Positions 1 to 9,102 of a DNA stretch of 64,000 nucleotides are shown in pieces; positions within the stretch are counted from its first letter, which is position 1, and every line of letters starts with the position of its first letter. The notes below the pieces were generated by a model. The model saw only the letters and a program-made list of their open reading frames with translations, did not search any database and was not told where the DNA came from. The DNA lies in IMG/VR virus record IMGVR_UViG_3300025108_004223, positions 62,001 to 126,000 of that record; one strand, 5' to 3'. The position numbers and the translations under genes were made by a program. The DNA comes from a virus.

Positions 1-183
1 CCTTCTTAGCTCTTTATAGTTGTCGTTATTCCAGCTCTCAATTGCTGACTCGCCTGGGTTGTTCAATGGGATCTCTTGTGCTTCGCAACATGGAACCATG
101 TCACCACCAGCACTGCCATAGATATGCATATACGGTAACATGCAAAAACTTTTGCTATTTTTGAGATCTTCTTTGTTAATCAT
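1..183 (-). CDS. Radical SAM protein, N-terminal fragment (cut by window edge)
   Basis: Only the first 61 codons lie in the window; the gene continues past position 1. The fragment has the N-terminal cysteine-rich block of the other twitch-type radical SAM proteins here: Cys14 in FCMLPYMHIYG, a Cys32-Cys33 pair in MVPCCEA, then SAIESWNNDNYKELRR, which matches the 'SL-EIWN-LR' stretch of the family. The radical SAM CxxxCxxC motif would lie outside the window. The start ATG overlaps the stop of the upstream gene as TAATG, so the two are translationally coupled. Family membership rests on the N-terminus alone but is convincing by comparison with four complete paralogues in the window. Confidence 0.75.
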   Translation of the reverse strand, partial: MINKEDLKNSKSFCMLPYMHIYGSAGGDMVPCCEAQEIPLNNPGESAIESWNNDNYKELRR

Positions 184-1391
184 TAGTAAGGTATATACTC
201 TATTCTATCTTTATACTCTGCTTCACACAAAGTTTTTAATCTGCGTATGCATGGCTCGTTAAAATCAAAGCCACGTATTTTCCAAATGTGTTTTAGGTTA
301 GCCAAGTAAGCCGCACTAAAATCTTCTACACCATTTGGCTTGCACAAGTCTTCTACTAGCTTCTTCATCTTGTTAACACGGTTGGGATTGATAACAGTTT
401 CGTTATACTGATAACGAAATGCGTCTAGTAGTTTTTCTTTAAACCAATCAGGCCAGTGTGTAACACTAAGATTGTTTGGTTCGTATACTGTTTGTAGTAT
501 AACATTATTTACTTTCTTTACATTGCGGGCCCAAACAACAAAGTCATATAGATATAGTATATTCATAACACTAATTGTGCATGCTATATTAACTTTAACC
601 TTGTCTGGATACTGTTGCTTGAATGCTAACCATTTGTCTAATGTATCTTCTGTCTTTTCCCATGTGCTAGGATAACGTATCATGGAATTAAGTTCACCAT
701 GTGCATCCATACTCATGCTAAGTGTAAGTTCCTTGAATTGGAACAATGCATCGTATTCTGCTTTCTTGGGCCACCATGTGCAATTACTAAATATTTCCAT
801 TTGTATCTGTGGAGCCAATCCTGCGTCTGCTAATCTTACAACAAACTTCATAAACTGTGGATGTAGGAATGGTTCGCCACCTGTTACTTTCATATGCTTT
901 AGATGTTTTAACGCATCTAAGTCAATCTCATCAAAGTTTACAACTTGATTCTTTTTTAGTTTAGCTATTAAATCAATTGCCGCTTGTGAGTTTTTGTTAA
1001 ACTTCAAGTAGTCGTCATCCCACTTGTGACTCCACTCTGGTCCACATGTTTGACAGGTCAAGTTGCATAGTCTACCCACTGTAATTTCTAAATACTCTAA
1101 ACGCACCTCATCAGTAAAGTCATTAAAGAACTCGTCTGCTTCAGTTCGCATGCTACTACCTTTGGTTTCCTCGTCTGCTTTACATTTATAACAACCTTCA
1201 TGCCATTCATTACGCATCATAGTTTCACGTATATCAGTGAACATCTCACCATACACGTTAACATGTTCCTTGTCGCTTTCTTCTAAAAATCTATCATGAA
1301 ATCTACAACATGGAGTTGTTGGAACTCCATGCATAATCATGCCTGCTTTAAAAGGATACGCACATGCGTTTTTAGGTAGTTTTTTTGACAT
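183..1391 (-). CDS. Twitch-type radical SAM protein
   Basis: Predicted radical SAM enzyme of 402 residues that would cleave S-adenosylmethionine to a 5'-deoxyadenosyl radical; the substrate is unknown. The CxxxCxxC cluster motif is Cys109, Cys113, Cys116 in LCNLTCQTC, followed by a GGEP motif near residue 171. An N-terminal cysteine block (Cys10, Cys28-Cys29, Cys67, Cys70, then an S-x-R stretch) resembles a SPASM/twitch auxiliary-cluster region moved to the N-terminus. I chose the ATG at 1391 because it overlaps the stop of the upstream PLP gene as TAATG; an ATG nine bases upstream (1400) is possible. Four paralogues occur in the window. Confidence 0.88.
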   Translation of the reverse strand: MSKKLPKNACAYPFKAGMIMHGVPTTPCCRFHDRFLEESDKEHVNVYGEMFTDIRETMMRNEWHEGCYKCKADEETKGSSMRTEADEFFNDFTDEVRLEYLEITVGRLCNLTCQTCGPEWSHKWDDDYLKFNKNSQAAIDLIAKLKKNQVVNFDEIDLDALKHLKHMKVTGGEPFLHPQFMKFVVRLADAGLAPQIQMEIFSNCTWWPKKAEYDALFQFKELTLSMSMDAHGELNSMIRYPSTWEKTEDTLDKWLAFKQQYPDKVKVNIACTISVMNILYLYDFVVWARNVKKVNNVILQTVYEPNNLSVTHWPDWFKEKLLDAFRYQYNETVINPNRVNKMKKLVEDLCKPNGVEDFSAAYLANLKHIWKIRGFDFNEPCIRRLKTLCEAEYKDRIEYIPY

Positions 1392-2377
1392 TAGAGCCAA
1401 GTGCCTTTTTGTTTATAGTTTTTAAGTGCATGTCTAATATTCACTCTATTATACACACCGTCTTTTTTAAATCGTTTCCACTGCTCTGCCTCTGGTGCTT
1501 GTGCAATGTGAATTGTATTAGTTGGTTGTAGTCCATAATGCTCACAGAGCAGTATATGTTCTTTCATATACTTCTTGGGCATAGTGTCAGGACTAAAGTT
1601 TTTCATAAGCTCGTTTGCAATGCATACATTTAAATGAATGCCATGTTTCCATTCTGTTTGCACTGCTAATGCACCTTCGTTAAGTTTGCTGAATACAATA
1701 CCTGCACGCCAGTTGCCACAGCTAAGACCTTTTGTAGTGCTGAACGCAACCATCTTAATACAATCTCTAGCCAAGTTAATCTCAATTCCATGACAAGTTC
1801 CAAACCACGCCATGTCTACAAATACAGGAATGTTATTAGCATCACAAAAGTCTAGTGTTTCTTCCATTTTGCTATGCTTTGCACCTGTGCCACTAAATGG
1901 TAAACTAATAAGCAATGCATCTCCTGTGCTTAATGGTGTGTCGTCTACATATCGCTGACCTATCCATTCTTCACCAAGTATAGCATCTCTGTTGTATGGG
2001 TATTCACCACGAAACATACGGAATTCATATCCATTTGCTAAACACCAATAATGCCACCAATCCATGCCTTGTGTAGTTCCTAAACTTACAAACCTATTTG
2101 GAAATGTGCGTAAGCCTTCTACTTTGTTTAGTTTACTGCTTTCAATCCAATCTGGATACAAGTCTAAGTATGCATCACATTCATCTTGCATACTAAAAAT
2201 ATCCATGTTGCCAAACACATGTTCAACTACGTGATCATAAAATGGCATATTCCAAATACTGTTGCCGTTTGTTTCAAAAATTTCTGTCAGCTTCTTTGCT
2301 TCTTCTACACTAAGATGATCAAATGGACTGTAGTGCGGTGTCATCTCCGTTCTACTTGTTACTTTTTCATTCTTCAT
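1391..2377 (-). CDS. PLP-dependent aminotransferase-like enzyme (fold type I)
   Basis: A 328-residue protein that looks like a fold-type I PLP enzyme. The expected cofactor aspartate is in PVFVDMAWFGT (Asp188) and the likely Schiff-base lysine is in AFSTTKGLSCG (Lys216), followed by an arginine as in aminotransferases. The N-terminal substrate region is divergent and the C-terminus is shorter than a typical 380-400 residue aminotransferase, so substrate and even transamination are uncertain. Its ATG overlaps the upstream SGNH-hydrolase stop as ATGA and its stop overlaps the downstream radical SAM start, so the three genes form one translationally coupled unit. Confidence 0.72.
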   Translation of the reverse strand: MKNEKVTSRTEMTPHYSPFDHLSVEEAKKLTEIFETNGNSIWNMPFYDHVVEHVFGNMDIFSMQDECDAYLDLYPDWIESSKLNKVEGLRTFPNRFVSLGTTQGMDWWHYWCLANGYEFRMFRGEYPYNRDAILGEEWIGQRYVDDTPLSTGDALLISLPFSGTGAKHSKMEETLDFCDANNIPVFVDMAWFGTCHGIEINLARDCIKMVAFSTTKGLSCGNWRAGIVFSKLNEGALAVQTEWKHGIHLNVCIANELMKNFSPDTMPKKYMKEHILLCEHYGLQPTNTIHIAQAPEAEQWKRFKKDGVYNRVNIRHALKNYKQKGTWL

Positions 2378-3090
2378 ATTTTACTTCCTTTAATAAATGT
2401 ATTCCACTTGTCTGCTATTAGTTTATGTGATCCTACACCGTGATGACCATCATCAAATGCTTTATCAATTATCCAAGAAGGTGAATTTCCTGGAGTATCC
2501 ATTGGGGTAAAATCTATATTCATATTTTTTGTTAGTGATTCAAGTCCTACTTCTTTAGGAGTTAATTCTTTATTAACTAAACCATGATAACAATTTATAC
2601 CACGTTCTTTGCAAAGCAAATCTACAAGTATTATTTCTCGCCATCGTTGAATAGCAAAATCATATTCATCATAGTAATCAGTATAGAATACAGTATCCTT
2701 CTTATCTAATCTATCCAGCCATTGCCTTTCTGAAGGGACACAACCCAACACTATATTATCAGGATTGTAATGAAATATTCCTGTCCTTGCAAATGCTGGC
2801 CATAGTATTGTTACTGTATCTCCATTGGAAATCATATTATGCTGTAAGCATTGTGTAAAAATCCACACGACTTCTTTGCTATTTGCACCACAACATCCAT
2901 AGTTATAACATGTCAAGTTTAATTTATCTGCTAGGAGTTGTGGCCATGCTAATTTACTTCCAAAGTTATAATTCTCTCCAAATTTAGTTGGATAAATCTC
3001 GCCTTCATAACAGTCCATATACTGAATTACATCTGGTAATGCATATCCAAAAGTGTGACTACAACCAAACGCAAATAGATTAGTCTTCAT
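2374..3090 (-). CDS. SGNH/GDSL-family hydrolase
   Basis: A 238-residue SGNH-like hydrolase. Block I is FAFGCSHTFGYA with nucleophile Ser11; a Gly/Asn-containing block (YGCCGANS) follows, and the C-terminus has the D-x-x-H pair in DDGHHGVGSH (about residues 213-217). Members are esterases or deacylases acting on lipids, glycans or acyl groups; many modify surface polysaccharides. There is no signal peptide, so action is cytoplasmic. It starts inside the end of the upstream hypothetical gene and overlaps the PLP gene by ATGA. Three more SGNH paralogues occur in this window, at 11503, 45491 and 59509. Confidence 0.82.
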   Translation of the reverse strand: MKTNLFAFGCSHTFGYALPDVIQYMDCYEGEIYPTKFGENYNFGSKLAWPQLLADKLNLTCYNYGCCGANSKEVVWIFTQCLQHNMISNGDTVTILWPAFARTGIFHYNPDNIVLGCVPSERQWLDRLDKKDTVFYTDYYDEYDFAIQRWREIILVDLLCKERGINCYHGLVNKELTPKEVGLESLTKNMNIDFTPMDTPGNSPSWIIDKAFDDGHHGVGSHKLIADKWNTFIKGSKI

Positions 3091-3697
3091 ATTTTAGTTC
3101 CCCTAATTGCACTTCTTTCCAATCATAACCGTCGTAGAATAATAGTTTTGCTCTTTTTGTGTCGTCGTATTTGGACCAGTCAACACCATAAGGTTGATGA
3201 TACATAGCTAGTGTTCCTGGTAATGGGTCTATTTCTTGTTTTTCCCAAACATTATCTAAAACTACAGGTGAGCTTATTTTCACTCTCTTTGTGCTGGCGT
3301 TAACCACCACCTTTATAGCTCGCTCATCTTTATCATCTACTCCTACACAAATATGTGCTTCATGTTCGCCACTTTGTCTATATACACCTCTGTATGAAGC
3401 AGTGTGCTTTAATTGATTGTGCATCATATCCGTGCTTATACCAAACATAATACCTTGTCCTATACAGTCTTTAAATCCTTCTTCGAGTGCAGAATAATCA
3501 CAAAGTATTCCTCTAAATAAATCTTCGTTATTTTTGGAACCAATTCTATCCCATCTCATGTTTGAATGTATTGGATAGACCATGCTATGTATTTCAAATT
3601 TTGTTCTAGACCATACATTTAGATCCTTGTCTACACACAATCTATCTTTCAACGGACCTGTATGCATATTCATATCTTCATCTGGTATTATTTTCAT
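3080..3697 (-). CDS. Hypothetical protein (205 aa) in radical SAM cluster
   Basis: I do not recognise this protein. It is 205 residues, soluble, without signal peptide or membrane segment. Its start overlaps the upstream radical SAM stop as ATGA and its end overlaps the downstream SGNH hydrolase by 11 bases, so it is made together with both. Mixed beta-rich sequence (for example RGVYRQSGEHEAHICVGVDD, then short hydrophobic strands) with several histidines could suggest a cupin- or oxygenase-like fold, but I see no clear HxD...H triad. Treat it as an uncharacterised partner of the neighbouring enzymes. Confidence 0.7.
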   Translation of the reverse strand: MKIIPDEDMNMHTGPLKDRLCVDKDLNVWSRTKFEIHSMVYPIHSNMRWDRIGSKNNEDLFRGILCDYSALEEGFKDCIGQGIMFGISTDMMHNQLKHTASYRGVYRQSGEHEAHICVGVDDKDERAIKVVVNASTKRVKISSPVVLDNVWEKQEIDPLPGTLAMYHQPYGVDWSKYDDTKRAKLLFYDGYDWKEVQLGELKYED

Positions 3698-4944
3698 TTG
3701 TATTTCTCCATCTCAGGTATACTCTTAAAAGTATCTGTATCTCTAAGTCTGTCCAAATCCTTTGTATACTTTAAAAACCAATCCCAATACTTGGTAGCGT
3801 CTTCTTCGTTAACATCTCGTCTAAGACCTGCACGTATATCGTCTATGCCTGTTTGATACTCAAACATATCAACTCTGCTGTTGCTAATTGGCCACATCTC
3901 CATACTTGGTATGTGTTCCATTTTTTCCAATGCTAAGTCCTTCAGCTCTCGTGGCATATGTGCAATGTTTAGATATGCTGGTGTTACTACTACATTTGTC
4001 ATACTAATACTAGCACGTTTTCTGTGATTTGTATAGAACCAATCCCATACCTTATCTAAATTGAATATGTTTGTAGTCATTACGGTTACTGCGAATGTTA
4101 CTTCAATGTTACCTTCTGCATAAAACTTTTCTAAGTTATCGTTAAGGTCATCCCATGTATAGTTGCCTCCACGTATAACACTGTATAAATTATCTGTTGC
4201 TTCAATACTAATAAGCAACTCAATGTGTTTAAACTCTTTGAATATCTCTTTGAACCTATCTTCAAATACTGTAGCATTTGTGCTGATGTCCAGTGCAACG
4301 TTCTTAGCAATGCCGTTATCCACAAACCATTTTAACACTTCGTAACAACGCTCGTCATATAATGGCTCGCCTCCTCGTAGTGCAACCCACTGTAAGTTCT
4401 TAAAGTATTCTGGGTTAGCAAACAAGTTATCCATAAAGCCTAGTTCTTTAACACCGTTGAATCCAATTGGTTGCTTGTTCCAATACTCTGGCATTTCTTT
4501 GTTTAGTGATTTGCCATCCTTGGTCCAACCTGTTGATACAAATGGCCCACAATGTATACATGCTAGGTTACACTTGTTGCTGAGTGTAAAGTCTAAGTAT
4601 CTAATATCTGGCGCACTGTCAACGTCAAGTGTTTCGCTTTCCATACGTAAATCGTAATCTAGTTTATCCCAGAAATACATACGTCTGCTACGTCCACTTT
4701 TTTCTTTCTTTGCACAATTGGCACAACTAGGTGGAATCTGTCTGTTACGATGCATCTCACGTAGTTCACGATACTGTGGACCTTCCCATATTTCTTTTAG
4801 AGTGTAGTCATTTATATTGCCTAACTTGTCTTTGTAAATAATATCTGGAACAACATTGCCGCCCCATTTGATTGTTAGTGCATGCCACGGTGCTATGCAC
4901 GTAGGCAAGTTTTCCATATCTAAGAATTTATTTCTATACGCCAC
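3694..4944 (-). CDS. Twitch-type radical SAM protein lacking the CC pair
   Basis: A 416-residue radical SAM protein. The cluster motif is CNLACIHC (CxxxCxxC) near residue 135, preceded by the family's N-terminal block (Cys16 in TCIAPWHAL, a LKEIWEGPQYRELRE stretch, then CANC and SGRSRR). Where the paralogues have a Cys-Cys pair (VxCC or PCC), this one has VVPDIIY, so an auxiliary-cluster ligand set is probably altered. The start codon is GTG at 4944, supported by a GGAG ribosome-binding site six bases upstream; it overlaps the upstream SPASM gene by 11 bases. The substrate is unknown. Confidence 0.87.
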   Translation of the reverse strand: MAYRNKFLDMENLPTCIAPWHALTIKWGGNVVPDIIYKDKLGNINDYTLKEIWEGPQYRELREMHRNRQIPPSCANCAKKEKSGRSRRMYFWDKLDYDLRMESETLDVDSAPDIRYLDFTLSNKCNLACIHCGPFVSTGWTKDGKSLNKEMPEYWNKQPIGFNGVKELGFMDNLFANPEYFKNLQWVALRGGEPLYDERCYEVLKWFVDNGIAKNVALDISTNATVFEDRFKEIFKEFKHIELLISIEATDNLYSVIRGGNYTWDDLNDNLEKFYAEGNIEVTFAVTVMTTNIFNLDKVWDWFYTNHRKRASISMTNVVVTPAYLNIAHMPRELKDLALEKMEHIPSMEMWPISNSRVDMFEYQTGIDDIRAGLRRDVNEEDATKYWDWFLKYTKDLDRLRDTDTFKSIPEMEKYK

Positions 4945-6007
4945 ATTTTACTCCACATATATTTTGGCAACTTTTCCAGCTACCTGTATTAAGTGCATTA
5001 CTTAGAGTTTGATCAAACCATTCATTACTTAGTATATCTCTTAAATTATATTTTTTAAGATCGTTTATTTTACGTGCTTCATGGAAACTAGCATCAACAT
5101 TATCTAAAAGAAATTTGTCTTCATTAATTGGGATGCCATATAAACTTACATGGCAACAAGGCCATACTGTAGCCCATGGATCAATCTGCACTTGCCTATC
5201 ATTATACCAAGGACAAACTGTCTCGGGTTCTGAACGCTGTTTAACCTTTAATTGATCATTTGCATTCATAAAAAACTTATAATCTCTAGAATCACTTAGT
5301 GACCATTTGCGAGAGAATTCGTCTGTTTCAGTAACGACTTGGTATGGCTCTATATTATAACAACCACTGATTTCATAAGAATCTTTACCAAGTTCAAACT
5401 TAATATGTTCACCATGGCTATGTCGCATTGTAAAGTAAACTGATTCAGTGTCCCATGCAATTTGCTCTATTTCTTTAAGTTGATGTTTGTTGTGTTCAAA
5501 TAATGTTGTTGTAACATTTGCTCTACCACCATTACTAGTAAATGCTTTTATATTTTCTATAATTTTATTAAAGTTTGTTTTTCTACGATACAATGAATGA
5601 GTATCTTCCATTCCATCAACAGCAAACACAACTAAATGATTTGTAAACTTTCTACATACAGCACCCAAGTCTCCCCAAAATTTCTTTGTTCTCATACTTC
5701 CGTTGGTATGTAAAAACAAACTAGTTTCTGGATGATACCGGGTCCATATGTGTAGCATTTCTACTAAATTAGGATGCATCATTGGATCGCCCCAATTACC
5801 ATTTAATGCTAAGTCGCCAATAAACCAACCACGTGTATCTTCTGTAGCAAGACGTTCCCATACTTCCATATCAAAATGTTCGAGTGGCAATTCTTCTTTA
5901 ACTTCGTTGCCGTCTTGATTACGTATACATGCACCACAACGGGCATTGCAATGACTTGTAATATCTACTTGTAAATTAGTTACTTCATTTGCCCACTTAT
6001 AATTCAT
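4934..6007 (-). CDS. Radical SAM/SPASM domain protein
   Basis: A 357-residue radical SAM enzyme with the cluster motif HCNARCGAC (Cys20, Cys24, Cys27) close to the N-terminus. The C-terminal SPASM-like region starts at CPWYNDRQVQIDPWATVWPC and ends with SCQNICGVKCGV, giving cysteines for auxiliary 4Fe-4S clusters. This is the classic layout of SPASM maturases and dehydrogenases, distinct from the twitch-type neighbours whose cysteine block is N-terminal. It lies three bases after the amidinotransferase stop, so it is co-transcribed with it, and overlaps the next radical SAM gene. Related SPASM proteins are at 46177 and 62035. Confidence 0.9.
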   Translation of the reverse strand: MNYKWANEVTNLQVDITSHCNARCGACIRNQDGNEVKEELPLEHFDMEVWERLATEDTRGWFIGDLALNGNWGDPMMHPNLVEMLHIWTRYHPETSLFLHTNGSMRTKKFWGDLGAVCRKFTNHLVVFAVDGMEDTHSLYRRKTNFNKIIENIKAFTSNGGRANVTTTLFEHNKHQLKEIEQIAWDTESVYFTMRHSHGEHIKFELGKDSYEISGCYNIEPYQVVTETDEFSRKWSLSDSRDYKFFMNANDQLKVKQRSEPETVCPWYNDRQVQIDPWATVWPCCHVSLYGIPINEDKFLLDNVDASFHEARKINDLKKYNLRDILSNEWFDQTLSNALNTGSWKSCQNICGVKCGV

Positions 6008-6010
6008 ATT

Positions 6011-7099
6011 TTAAATATACTTTTTATTTGTTATATAGTCGTGGCATCCACCTTCACGAACTAAGTCACTTGTTAGACAGTGAATTCCACCATCCCAAAA
6101 GTATTGATGTCTAAAGCGCCATACAATAGGCTCAATGCCGTGTGCTTCCATTCTACGGAATGCAGCATCATTACGTCCTGTGCATATAACTGTATTTTCA
6201 TCTAGTGATAATACGTTAACATCAAATACACTTTCATCAGCATATCCTACCCAGTGTGATAACCATTTTGCTACATACTCTTTATAGAATCTACGTTTAC
6301 GTGTTTGCTGGAAGTCCTGTGGCATTTCGTGGTCATCATCAACTTCGATAATATCCCAATTTTTAAGTTCGTCAGGAACCCATTTTTTATTCCATGTCAT
6401 TAATACACCTGGGCGTAGCAATGCAATTTTACCATCTGCGTGTCCGCCAACCTTAATATCCAAGAACTTAGTGCCTGGGTAACGTTGCGAGATCTCACGT
6501 TGCATCCATTCTTTACCAAGTAGTGTGCCTTTTCCTTTTTTGTTATCTTCTTCCCATGCTTGTGAAAACAAAATTGTATCTCCACATTTAATCATATTAG
6601 CTGCATGGTATAAAACCTTTTGCTCTGCTGAGTATGTATCATACCCAATACCGCCACGCACCATAGCACCTGGCATTGAAACCCAATCGGCTCCACTCTT
6701 ATATAGCTCTACCATATGATCATAATATGCTAAGTTTTCGAAGTATCTATTATCGCCGCCTGTGAAACATTCAAACACACTGTTGCCATATGGCATTAGT
6801 GTATCACGTGGCATCAATGGGTGGTTAGGAAATCCACAACTCATCCAAGGTAATTGTATTTGTTCATCGCCGTTGATAGTAAAAATGTTACTAGGGCGTA
6901 ATACTTCAATGCCTCTATCTTCTAATAGTTTTGCAAGGACTTCAATGTCCTCTGCTGTTTCTGTAAAGATTTGACGCATAGTATCTCGTGTTTCTGGATC
7001 CTTGTGCCAATCAAAAGTTTCTGGGGGAAATGGAGCGCCAAGTATAACCTTCTTTAAAGGTTGAAACTCTGTCCATACACTAACTGCTGGTGTAGTCAT
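6011..7099 (-). CDS. Amidinotransferase-family protein (glycine/inosamine amidinotransferase-like)
   Basis: A 362-residue member of the guanidino-group-modifying superfamily that includes glycine amidinotransferase and streptomycin-pathway StrB. Visible family blocks are EFQPLKKVILGAP at the start, MPRDTLMPYGNSVFE, KVGGHADGKIALLRPG with the catalytic histidine, and the C-terminal DGGIHCLTSDL with the likely nucleophile Cys341. The expected reaction moves an amidino group from arginine to an amine acceptor; the acceptor is unknown. Length is close to bacterial amidinotransferases. An AGAGAGG ribosome-binding site precedes the ATG. It is the first minus-strand gene after the divergent intergenic region and heads the left radical SAM cluster. 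Confidence 0.85.
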   Translation of the reverse strand: MTTPAVSVWTEFQPLKKVILGAPFPPETFDWHKDPETRDTMRQIFTETAEDIEVLAKLLEDRGIEVLRPSNIFTINGDEQIQLPWMSCGFPNHPLMPRDTLMPYGNSVFECFTGGDNRYFENLAYYDHMVELYKSGADWVSMPGAMVRGGIGYDTYSAEQKVLYHAANMIKCGDTILFSQAWEEDNKKGKGTLLGKEWMQREISQRYPGTKFLDIKVGGHADGKIALLRPGVLMTWNKKWVPDELKNWDIIEVDDDHEMPQDFQQTRKRRFYKEYVAKWLSHWVGYADESVFDVNVLSLDENTVICTGRNDAAFRRMEAHGIEPIVWRFRHQYFWDGGIHCLTSDLVREGGCHDYITNKKYI

Positions 7100-7184
7100 A
7101 AAAAGCCTCTCTTATTTTTTGTATAAATATATTTATCCATATTAACATAGTAGTTAATTACTAGCCTAGTTTGTATTAATACAA

Positions 7185-7213
7185 TTGACATATAGCCAAA
7201 ATTAATATATACT
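7185..7213 (+). promoter_or_regulatory. Sigma70-like promoter for the plus-strand gene pair
   Basis: TTGACA at 7185-7190, a 17-base spacer and TATACT at 7208-7213. An AAGGAGA ribosome-binding site at 7224-7230 precedes the ATG at 7240. This is the only clear plus-strand promoter seen and serves the only plus-strand genes. Confidence 0.8.
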
Positions 7214-7239
7214 TGTTGTAACTAAGGAGAATTAAAACA

Positions 7240-8076
7240 ATGACACGAATCGCCCTAGACAAAGATCATGCCAATGAGATAACTGTGCATGAATTTGACG
7301 CTACTAATATAGATATTATAGCACACTCTGAAGAATTATACAAGTCTTTTGAGAGCGGATGGCCAGTAGTAATTAAGAATTTAGTTATTCCTGGCATTGA
7401 CTATGATTACTATGATAACCTTGATGATTGGATTATTAAGGATAACAAATGGATTATGCCTTGGTATAACTCACATATTAAGAAACGTGACCGTATGCGT
7501 AGTGAACGTAATTGGACCGAAGAACAAATTGATGAATTTCATAAGAAACACAAGCAAGCCAACAACGGTTGGAATGAGATATTTGATAAACTTTTCCCAC
7601 GATACAACACACCAGAACGTATGCTCAGCCATAGATATAATATGCTGGTTGAGAACAAATTGCACTTAGATGAATTGGACGAGCAACATACCGGACAGGA
7701 ACAACAGATAAGAATGTTTGTTAACTTAGATAAAAAGCGTCCTCGGGTGTTAACATTCGGACCAGACTTAGAACAAATGTGGTATAAGTATAAAGATGAA
7801 TTTAACTTAGAAGAATTAGATAAAACTAACATACATACATTTATTAGTGAGATGCGTAATCGTTGCGTATGGAATGATAAAAAATGGGATCAGTTTCATC
7901 ACCCACTTCATTATCTTACATTTGATCCAGGTGATGTTTGGTTTTTTAATGCACAATGGATTACACATCAAATTGTATTTGGTTCAAAATTACAATGCTT
8001 TGAAACAGACATTATGAATGATAGTTTATTATGTCCAGAACTATGTATGACAGAAAGGATAAAGAACTTTGAGTGA
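7240..8076 (+). CDS. Putative cupin/2OG-oxygenase-like protein
   Basis: A 278-residue protein, first of two plus-strand genes. The C-terminal half looks like a double-stranded beta-helix: QQIRMFVNLD, PRVLTFGPDLE, then HHPLHYLTFDPGDVWFFNAQ followed by a histidine in WITHQIVFG. That could supply metal ligands of a cupin or 2-oxoglutarate/Fe(II) oxygenase, but no textbook HxD is obvious, so the assignment is tentative. A strong promoter and AAGGAGA site lie just upstream. The gene overlaps the next by eight bases, and its partner is a clearer 2OG oxygenase, which supports a shared oxidative job. Confidence 0.6.
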   Translation: MTRIALDKDHANEITVHEFDATNIDIIAHSEELYKSFESGWPVVIKNLVIPGIDYDYYDNLDDWIIKDNKWIMPWYNSHIKKRDRMRSERNWTEEQIDEFHKKHKQANNGWNEIFDKLFPRYNTPERMLSHRYNMLVENKLHLDELDEQHTGQEQQIRMFVNLDKKRPRVLTFGPDLEQMWYKYKDEFNLEELDKTNIHTFISEMRNRCVWNDKKWDQFHHPLHYLTFDPGDVWFFNAQWITHQIVFGSKLQCFETDIMNDSLLCPELCMTERIKNFE

Positions 8077-9085
8077 TATACAACATACAATAATCGAAAA
8101 CTACTTGCCGAAAGAATTATTCAACAAGTATTATAAAGAATATCCAGTAGATTGGATTAAAGAATATTGTAGTGACCCGACGGTAAGTGAACACGACAGT
8201 AGCTTGTATGGAAACTATAGTGCTCCTACAGAATTATACGATCCAGATTTAATAGAATGGGTTAAACAACAACTACCAGATATTAAATTAAATGCGGTTG
8301 GACGTGAAGTAACGCACGACCATTTTTATACTAACTTTCATTATGACGAACGTGGTAGTTGGATAGAGGAACACAACGACTTAAAAGATATGCGTTGGTT
8401 AGTTACAAATCAGATATACATGTGTAACAATCAAGGTGCAAGATTATTAGATAGAGAACTTAATGTCACTGCTGAAGTTCCTTGTGTGCCTAACACATTT
8501 TATAATATTGTTGCAGACCCTTGGAGTTGGCATGATGTGCCAGAAGTAAGCAACCATAAAAGAAGTATACTATTTCGTGTAGGTAAACGTAGAAGCAATA
8601 GTATTGCACATCCCGATGACGGAGACGATACCGCTTATATCATATACAACAACTTTCAAAAAGACAGACATTATGCAAAGTTAGGTCTACGTATGGGCAA
8701 TCTAACTGAGGCACATCTACATAGTTTAGGTGCTAAAAACATAATGCATACTGCTTGGCGTAGTGAAGAAAGCCTGCATAGAAACATAAAGAAAGCCTTA
8801 CAGCGTTATAAACGGGTGGTTATTGTGCTTAGTGGATACTTACTGCCTAGCTTAACGATCGCTGATAATACCGCACTACAGACGCTTACAGACGCTAATA
8901 CGCCGGTGAATTTAGATGAAAATGTTGAGATTGCGGAGTATTTCCGTATAACTGATGACAATATAGATGCTTATGCAGACTGCGTATTTTCCGATTTAAG
9001 CGGTGATCATGTGTTAGCTGAAGCTGAGCAAGTTATGTATACTTACTACCAAAATAAGCTACATTTGAACTATATAGACCTATAA
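8069..9085 (+). CDS. 2OG-Fe(II) oxygenase-like protein with C-terminal extension
   Basis: A 338-residue protein whose first 180 residues fit a prolyl-4-hydroxylase-like oxygenase: HND in WIEEHNDLKD gives the HxD pair, WHDVPEVSNHKR gives the distal His, and RSILFRVG gives the 2-oxoglutarate arginine. Residues from about 190 onward form an additional unassigned domain. The start is TTG at 8069, with AGGA at 8056-8059 as ribosome-binding site, overlapping the upstream gene's stop. It ends 18 bases before the convergent radical SAM gene. The substrate is unknown; the neighbours suggest small-molecule or glycan tailoring. Confidence 0.75.
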   Translation: MSDIQHTIIENYLPKELFNKYYKEYPVDWIKEYCSDPTVSEHDSSLYGNYSAPTELYDPDLIEWVKQQLPDIKLNAVGREVTHDHFYTNFHYDERGSWIEEHNDLKDMRWLVTNQIYMCNNQGARLLDRELNVTAEVPCVPNTFYNIVADPWSWHDVPEVSNHKRSILFRVGKRRSNSIAHPDDGDDTAYIIYNNFQKDRHYAKLGLRMGNLTEAHLHSLGAKNIMHTAWRSEESLHRNIKKALQRYKRVVIVLSGYLLPSLTIADNTALQTLTDANTPVNLDENVEIAEYFRITDDNIDAYADCVFSDLSGDHVLAEAEQVMYTYYQNKLHLNYIDL

Positions 9086-9102
9086 AAGGGTGTCTTAGAC
9101 GC

